Positions 4,468 to 8,521 of a stretch of DNA of 8,521 bases are shown piece after piece. Numbering within the stretch: the stretch's first letter is position 1; every line of letters starts with the position of its first letter. Location of the stretch: assembly GCA_003232015.1 (NCBI GenBank), contig QIKU01000280.1, forward strand, positions 1-8,521. Reading direction: 5' to 3'. Source of the stretch: Gammaproteobacteria bacterium. GTDB lineage: Bacteria; Pseudomonadota; Gammaproteobacteria; UBA6429. The position numbers and the translations under genes are program-made. The notes below the pieces were generated by a model that had not been told where the DNA came from, made no database searches, and saw only the letters and a program-made list of their open reading frames with translations.

Positions 4468-6118
4468 TAACTTACCGAATAACCCATTTTTAAATGTATC
4501 GGCCTTCTCAAGAATGTTTGAGCGGACTTCAACTTCATATAAATTTCTTTTTTTCCTTGCGCTTATGCAGAAAATAAAAGAAACAGGAAAGTCAGATAGT
4601 GTTTCAACTGAAATTAGTTATATTGATTTAGCCGTAGGCATGTTATCCATTGCCTGGTTTTCGCATCAATATTTCAGGCTGTCACTGGGTGCGCAGGATC
4701 AATGCGCCAATATTCTTGATATTTTTGTTCGAGAAAGAAAAATAATTTTTGAAAGTGGTCCTATTACGTCAACGACAATCGGGCAACTTCGCATGGAGTT
4801 ATTTGACTGGTTAATTGAACGAAAAGATAATCTTGGCAGCCTGCTTGATTATGTTCCTTATCGGTTACTATCTCCCTTCTATAAAAATAAACTCACGGGT
4901 ATACCGCAACATAAAAGAAACCAGATAATCATAGATCTTGCGAATAGTTCGGATGCAGAAAATATTCCTTTGTATTCTTTTACGGATACATCAATAAAAG
5001 TGGATGCGCGCTGGCGAGAGTATATGCAGAACAATATGCAGGTTATTGAAGGCTGGGCTAAATGGCACTGGTGTGATTACCTGCAAAATCGTAATCCGTC
5101 TGTACCCGCCATACCTAAAAAGATATTACCGGTATTGCAACGATTAGCGATGACAAAAGAGGTTGATTACTGGAAAAATATTCTAAAGCATAAAGAGTTA
5201 AAATGTATTTACAGTAAAAATACGCTCGGCGATTTTGCTTTAGATCATTTTCTACCCTGGACATTCGTTACCCATAATCAATTATGGAACTTGATACCTG
5301 TATCAAGTTCTGCTAACTCATCTAAAAATAATAATTTACCTGACTTGTCTTACCTCGATGCTTTTATCGAAGAGCAGTTTATTGCTATTCAAACTGCAAG
5401 AGAAATCTACCCGGAAAAGAAATGGCAAAAATATATGCAACCGTATATTTCAGATTTGCATATTGCTAGTTATAATGATTTATCCAGTCAAATAATTGTT
5501 TATGAGGCATTTCAGCATACAGTTAAGCCCTTGTATGAAATAGCCAGTGTTAATGGCTTTAGTTCAGGCTGGGTATATCAAGGCAATGTAAATGAAAAAA
5601 ACACGACAGTTAAAAAAATAAATTTCATAACCAATGTTAAAGCAGAAGATAAATATACATCGTTGCTACCCTTTTATCCGGTTGAAGTTGCCGCTGGAAA
5701 TTTTGTGGATTCAGAAATAATTGAAGAACCTTCATCATGGTTGGATATGTCGCAGACAAATTATCATAGTGTGCTGGCAAAGGATTTGTTTATAACTCGG
5801 ATAAAAGGTCATTCAATGGAGCCAGGTATTCCTAATGGAAGTTATTGTGTATTTAAGTATGGTGTTGTTGGTTCGCGTAATAATAGAGTTGTACTGGTTA
5901 AAAAAGACGGCGTTATCGATCCCGACCAGCAAGCTTCATTCACCGTTAAACGCTATTTTAGTGAAAAAATAGCAGATCCGGATTTTGAATGGTCACATGA
6001 GCGAATTGAACTTAGGCCAGATAATAAAGACTACCCTATGTTAATAATAGAAGCAGAAGAAGCAGACAGTTTTTATGTTGTTGCTGAGTTTATTCAGCTA
6101 TTAGATATTGATGTATAA
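4460..6118 (+). CDS. HNH nuclease fused to S24 (LexA/UmuD-like) autoprotease domain
   Basis: A 552-aa protein from ATG 4460; the reading frame is open back to 4397, but that start would lie deep in the HIT gene. Residues about 17-100 form a helical module with FERTSTSYKFLFF (20-32) and SLGAQDQ (75-81), recalled from other HNH proteins. The HNH core is at 249-294: C249, LDHFLPW with D262-H263, HNQLWNLIP with N277, then NSSK with N286 and K289. The C-terminal third is an S24 peptidase: VAAG with scissile A412-G413, GHSMEPGIPNG with nucleophile S452, and FTVKRY with general base K497. No HTH is visible, so it is not a repressor. Coupled to the HIT gene, it is probably a defence or DNA-damage-triggered nuclease; that role is inference. 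The DNA is AT-rich in places (28% GC at 5281-5340). Confidence 0.9.
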   Translation: MNNNLPNNPFLNVSAFSRMFERTSTSYKFLFFLALMQKIKETGKSDSVSTEISYIDLAVGMLSIAWFSHQYFRLSLGAQDQCANILDIFVRERKIIFESGPITSTTIGQLRMELFDWLIERKDNLGSLLDYVPYRLLSPFYKNKLTGIPQHKRNQIIIDLANSSDAENIPLYSFTDTSIKVDARWREYMQNNMQVIEGWAKWHWCDYLQNRNPSVPAIPKKILPVLQRLAMTKEVDYWKNILKHKELKCIYSKNTLGDFALDHFLPWTFVTHNQLWNLIPVSSSANSSKNNNLPDLSYLDAFIEEQFIAIQTAREIYPEKKWQKYMQPYISDLHIASYNDLSSQIIVYEAFQHTVKPLYEIASVNGFSSGWVYQGNVNEKNTTVKKINFITNVKAEDKYTSLLPFYPVEVAAGNFVDSEIIEEPSSWLDMSQTNYHSVLAKDLFITRIKGHSMEPGIPNGSYCVFKYGVVGSRNNRVVLVKKDGVIDPDQQASFTVKRYFSEKIADPDFEWSHERIELRPDNKDYPMLIIEAEEADSFYVVAEFIQLLDIDV

Positions 6119-6148
6119 GCTCTACTTTTATATTTTAACTACTCCGCA

Positions 6149-6189
6149 ACAATAAAAATATCCCATTTATCATTTGGGTAATATGGTTT
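6149..6189. repeat. 41-bp direct repeat, copy 1
   Basis: It matches 6362-6402 at 34 of 41 positions, with the first 14 bases identical. The second copy lies just behind the stop codon of the intact lipase, and this one behind the decayed lipase fragment, as expected if both are the 3' flank of a duplicated lipase gene. Confidence 0.7.
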
Positions 6190-6213
6190 AAATATATTAT
6201 TTGTTCATTCCAC

Positions 6214-6270
6214 TTGGCCACAGGCTGAACCCGACACATCGGCATAAAGATTGGTTAAAAGCCAACGACC
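6214..6270 (-). pseudogene. Lipase gene fragment 1
   Basis: Read on the minus strand it gives W-L-L-T-N-L-Y-A-D-V-S-G-S-A-C-G-Q, against W-L-T-N-L-N-A-G-V-S-S-S-A-C-G-Q at residues 91-106 of the intact lipase (7270-7320), with one extra codon. Everything else of the gene is missing, including the catalytic residues. It is bounded on the coding upstream side by REP pair B and on the other by TATTTGTTCATTCC. Confidence 0.8.
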
Positions 6271-6337
6271 GTAGGATGGGTGAAGCAAAGCGTAACCCAT
6301 CACCATAATACCAAATGATGGGTTGCACCCATCCTAC
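6271..6337. repeat. REP pair (BIME-like), copy B, GATGGGT family
   Basis: Two GTAG-headed hairpins face each other. Unit 1 has GTAG (6271-6274) with a perfect 7-bp stem GATGGGT/ACCCATC (6275-6281, 6295-6301). Unit 2, on the minus strand, has GATGGGT (6317-6323), ACCCATC (6327-6333) and CTAC (6334-6337). The two units can also pair with each other over 12 bp at the outer ends and 9 bp inside. The core differs from copies A and C, so this is a second REP family. Confidence 0.8.
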
Positions 6338-6361
6338 GATTTATTTAAATTTTATCTCTAT

Positions 6362-6402
6362 ACAATAAAAATATCGCGCTTATCATTTTGCTAATATAGA
6401 TT
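6362..6402. repeat. 41-bp direct repeat, copy 2
   Basis: It is the partner of 6149-6189, placed 9 bp beyond the stop codon of the intact lipase (minus strand). Confidence 0.7.
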
Positions 6403-6411
6403 TGTAGGATA

Positions 6412-7587
6412 TTAAATATTCCGCCCATTAACCAGTACCTGACTTAATGCCTGATTGGCATGGGTCATTAACCTGTTTTGCAAGCGCATAAAAAGGCTGC
6501 GTATCATCACGTGGCTGTATTCCATGGCATAAACTGTGCTTTGGTTATAACCTAACATCGACATGATTTTATTCAGTAATTGCACCACCCAGGTGGATAT
6601 CGATTGCGTCAGATCGATGCCTTTTTTTAAGATATACGCCATTTGATCCATCAAGGTTAACGCCGAGCCAAAGGTATTGGATATCCCCCAGCCCACCTTG
6701 TTGGCGCATTTTTTTAAAACATAAACAATGGCATCGCTTAACCACTCGATACTTGAAAGAGTAAACGCCACCGCGGTGTTCTGTTTTAGCCAGTTTTCAA
6801 TCGCACTGTTTGAGCGCACCGCAGGGCTTGAGCCGATACGCTTCCAGGAACGGTTTTGCACCGATTCGATATACCGATCCATACTATGGTAAGTCCCCGA
6901 AGGGATCATCCCGGGCGAAGGCAGGTAATAATCTCGGCCTATGTTCGGCGTATGGATAAAAGGCCAGCAAGGAAGAAACGGCACAAGATCGGTTCGATGA
7001 TAGGCACGAAACATTCGGTTTTGTCCCAAGCGTTGGGTACAGCTACTGGCAAACCCCATTAACCCCACCCGAGGGCTGCCAAAGGTATATAGATAGGGTG
7101 TGGAGTAGGATTTAGCTATCCAGCTGGCACAAATCGTTGCGATCGCTCCACCCAGACTATGGCCAATACAATGTATACTGTGAACATTCTCTGAGCGCGC
7201 ATAGTTCATAAAAGCCTGAAGTTTGGGTTTCATGGTATTAAAGGTGGTATTAAACCCATCGTGCACCGGCTGGCCACAGGCCGAACTTGAAACCCCGGCA
7301 TTGAGGTTGGTGAGCCAGTCGGCCAGAAACTTAGTGCCTCTAAACAGGATAAAGGCGTGGCCTTTAAATTGACCTTGTCCTATCAGGGTAAAGCCAAAAG
7401 CCGTGCGGCATTTAATAATACCTGGGCCACCGGTTTTGCCTTTAATAAGATTTTGCTGATTAAAGTTAAAAGAGCCTTTATAATCAGAATTTAATTGCCG
7501 AATAGTTAATGCTAATGAACCACTATCGACGATCTTATAAACATCCCGAGCTAAAGCGGATGTAATTGTTGCATTTAAAGCAGGCAT
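6412..7587 (-). CDS. Class 3 (fungal-type) lipase family protein
   Basis: A 391-aa alpha/beta hydrolase predicted to cleave acyl esters of lipids. The catalytic set is complete: FRGT at 82-85 (oxyanion region), S144 in GHSLGG (142-147), D200 in YHRTDLVP, and H234 in TYHSMDRYI. The fold spans about 55-245; the remaining 145 residues form a helical C-terminal extension of unknown role, with hydrophobic stretches near 272-292. There is no signal peptide, so it acts in the cytosol or leaves by a non-Sec route. A very strong ribosome binding site (AAGGAGG at 7595-7601, complementary strand) fixes the ATG. It follows the DUF6795-like gene by 34 bp and is surely in its operon. A type VI effector is one possibility, as lipases of this class serve there, but no secretion gene is in view. 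Fragments of paralogues lie on both sides. Confidence 0.9.
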   Translation of the reverse strand: MPALNATITSALARDVYKIVDSGSLALTIRQLNSDYKGSFNFNQQNLIKGKTGGPGIIKCRTAFGFTLIGQGQFKGHAFILFRGTKFLADWLTNLNAGVSSSACGQPVHDGFNTTFNTMKPKLQAFMNYARSENVHSIHCIGHSLGGAIATICASWIAKSYSTPYLYTFGSPRVGLMGFASSCTQRLGQNRMFRAYHRTDLVPFLPCWPFIHTPNIGRDYYLPSPGMIPSGTYHSMDRYIESVQNRSWKRIGSSPAVRSNSAIENWLKQNTAVAFTLSSIEWLSDAIVYVLKKCANKVGWGISNTFGSALTLMDQMAYILKKGIDLTQSISTWVVQLLNKIMSMLGYNQSTVYAMEYSHVMIRSLFMRLQNRLMTHANQALSQVLVNGRNI

Positions 7588-7621
7588 ATCTGTTCCTCCT
7601 TGAACATTAAATTAGAAATAC

Positions 7622-8140
7622 TCAAGTACCAGGCTCAAATGGATTATCTATATTAACAGGTGGATCCGGTTTGACATCCCAGGTACATAATGTAAAAAAT
7701 TTCGATCCATCAACCGAAATATATTTATCATCAATTTCAAGTTGGCATTGAACAACCAGCGGCTTACCGCGTGACTCAGCATTTTCTTCGGGTTTCCATT
7801 TGACGCCTGACCATAGTTTATAGCTTTTGTTTTTATATTCCACCATGATCTCTTGTGATGCCACAAACTCCATCGGTAAATACTTGGCAATACTTCGTTC
7901 ATACATCGGCGGGAAAGCAAAATGCCCATTCTCATCAGTGGTGGTTTCGTCCTGATGGTCTCTTTCTTTACTTGCCGTTCTGATCACTTTGGCGTTTGCA
8001 ACAGGTTGACCATTGAGCGTAATCACCCCCGATATAGCAGAAAAGATACAAAGTTTACCAATGTTTGTTAAACCCACCGCAGTGCCTCCAGATAACAACA
8101 ATAGTGCAAAAAGTAAAACAAGCCTCAACCCTTTTTTCAT
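7622..8140 (-). CDS. Exported DUF6795-like beta-sandwich protein
   Basis: A 172-aa protein with an N-terminal signal or anchor: MKKGLR followed by a leucine-rich core (7-16) and SGGTAVG (17-23), where cleavage is likely; there is no convincing lipobox. The next part, CIFSAISGVITLNGQPVANA (31-50) and TTTDENGHFAFP (67-77), has the strand pattern of transthyretin/carboxypeptidase-regulatory-like domains, and I recall it as DUF6795. Cysteines at 31, 132 and 152 may form a disulfide in the periplasm. The tail is proline-rich. It is the first gene of the pair with the lipase. If the lipase is a toxin, this periplasmic protein could be its partner or immunity factor, but a folding or delivery role is equally open. 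The Shine-Dalgarno is weak. Confidence 0.78.
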   Translation of the reverse strand: MKKGLRLVLLFALLLLSGGTAVGLTNIGKLCIFSAISGVITLNGQPVANAKVIRTASKERDHQDETTTDENGHFAFPPMYERSIAKYLPMEFVASQEIMVEYKNKSYKLWSGVKWKPEENAESRGKPLVVQCQLEIDDKYISVDGSKFFTLCTWDVKPDPPVNIDNPFEPGT

Positions 8141-8356
8141 AACAATCAGTTACCCAGCAAGTTCTTCGTTATGTTGATTGCACGATACATTGATTCACGG
8201 TTGCCTTAATCCGACGTATAAAAAATAATACCCAGCATACCAAAGAACGGCCTCAGGGCAAGCTGCAATAAATGTGATTGAATCCTCAATTCCAGTTGAT
8301 GATTTTAATTGATTGTTTAATATTTGTTCATTCCGTTTTTAATTTGGGAGACAGGC

Positions 8357-8428
8357 TATTAAACCCATCGTGGACTGGCTGGACACACACCGAACTTGAG
8401 ACATCGGCATTGAGATGGGTTAGCCAGT
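8357..8428 (-). pseudogene. Lipase gene fragment 2
   Basis: It matches the intact lipase gene (7248-7319) at 61 of 72 positions without gaps. The minus-strand reading gives Y-W-L-T-H-L-N-A-D-V-S-S-S-V-C and on to Q-P-V-H-D-G-F-N, against residues 90-112 of the lipase. No stop interrupts this piece, but the rest of the gene is missing. It ends beside REP pair C at almost the same codon where fragment 1 ends beside REP pair B. Confidence 0.85.
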
Positions 8429-8437
8429 ACGTAGTAC

Positions 8438-8516
8438 GTAGCCTGGATGCAGCGAAGCGAAATCCGGGAAGGTTGAGGGCTGCTTCCCGGATTGCATTTT
8501 ATTCCATCCGGGCTAC
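8438..8516. repeat. REP pair (BIME-like), copy C, CCCGGAT family
   Basis: Unit 1 has GTAG (8438-8441), CCTGGAT (8442-8448) and ATCCGGG (8462-8468). Unit 2, on the minus strand, has CCCGGAT (8486-8492), ATCCGGG (8506-8512) and CTAC (8513-8516). The inner arms AATCCGGGAA (8461-8470) and TTCCCGGATT (8484-8493) also pair perfectly over 10 bp. It is the best preserved member of the family that includes copy A. Confidence 0.8.
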
Positions 8517-8521
8517 TTGCT

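Larger units (their letters stand above)
6119..6411. other. Intergenic region with lipase remnant, REP pair and direct repeat
   Basis: No intact gene. In order it holds copy 1 of a 41-bp direct repeat, a 14-nt shared sequence (6198-6211), a lipase fragment, REP pair B and copy 2 of the direct repeat. No strong terminator for the nuclease gene was found; a weak CCCA/TGGG hairpin lies at 6162-6178. Confidence 0.7.
8141..8521. other. Intergenic region with lipase remnant and REP pair
   Basis: No gene is visible. The first 170 bp should hold the promoter for the DUF6795-lipase pair on the minus strand, but I see no convincing -10/-35. From 8321 it carries the TATTTGTTCATTCC sequence (8321-8334), a lipase fragment, a small tandem AGTACGT duplication (8426-8439) and REP pair C. 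Confidence 0.7.

Noticed and set aside
4460..6118. HNH-S24 protein as a phage-type repressor
   Set aside because: The S24 domain is joined to a nuclease core and no helix-turn-helix segment is visible in the N-terminal part.
6856..7062. 68-aa open frame on the plus strand
   Set aside because: It is antisense to the lipase catalytic domain; the product is basic and unstructured in appearance.
7648..7935. 95-aa open frame on the minus strand
   Set aside because: It is a shifted reading of the DUF6795-like gene on the same strand, with no ribosome binding site.
1..8521. CRISPR array, tRNA, rRNA or intact insertion sequence
   Set aside because: No regularly spaced repeats, no cloverleaf or rRNA-like stretch and no transposase ORF were seen.

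Overview
The window looks like a chromosomal stretch of a gammaproteobacterium of moderate GC. The evidence is a YrfG-type purine nucleotidase beside cysQ, a PEP-CTERM protein (so an exosortase is expected elsewhere in the genome), and several REP/BIME-type intergenic palindromes. No species can be named. The left part (1-2935) is housekeeping or conserved: yrfG (-), a conserved but uncharacterised exported protein with an HHHHN motif (+), cysQ (+), and a small convergent ORF (-) that overlaps the cysQ end. The 367-bp gap before cysQ is not empty. It holds a 256-bp MITE-like element with 16-bp terminal inverted repeats (15/16 matching) and a possible 6-bp target duplication, and inside it a widespread-type hairpin and a REP pair.

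The middle part (2936-6118) is accessory. A PEP-CTERM surface protein, with an upstream 18-bp perfect palindrome and a strong downstream terminator, is followed by a two-gene operon: a HIT-family nucleotide hydrolase whose end overlaps by 8 bp the start of a 552-aa protein. That protein carries an uncharacterised N-terminal module, an HNH nuclease domain and a C-terminal S24 (LexA/UmuD-type) peptidase domain. It has a canonical Ala-Ala-Gly cleavage site placed correctly before the Ser/Lys dyad, but no DNA-binding HTH could be seen. I read this as a candidate defence system in which self-cleavage frees or inactivates a nuclease. It is the best candidate here for an undescribed system. Parts of this gene are much poorer in GC than cysQ (28% at 5281-5340 against 58% at 2461-2520), which suggests acquisition.

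The right part (6119-8521) is a minus-strand pair: an exported DUF6795-like beta-sandwich protein, then a class 3 lipase with a complete Ser-Asp-His triad and no signal peptide. Decayed pieces of a second and third lipase lie on both sides of the intact one. Each starts near the same 14-nt sequence, covers the same small part of the lipase (about residues 88-114), and is cut at nearly the same codon by a REP pair. This points to a duplicated and collapsed lipase array. No tRNA, rRNA, CRISPR array or intact insertion sequence was seen.
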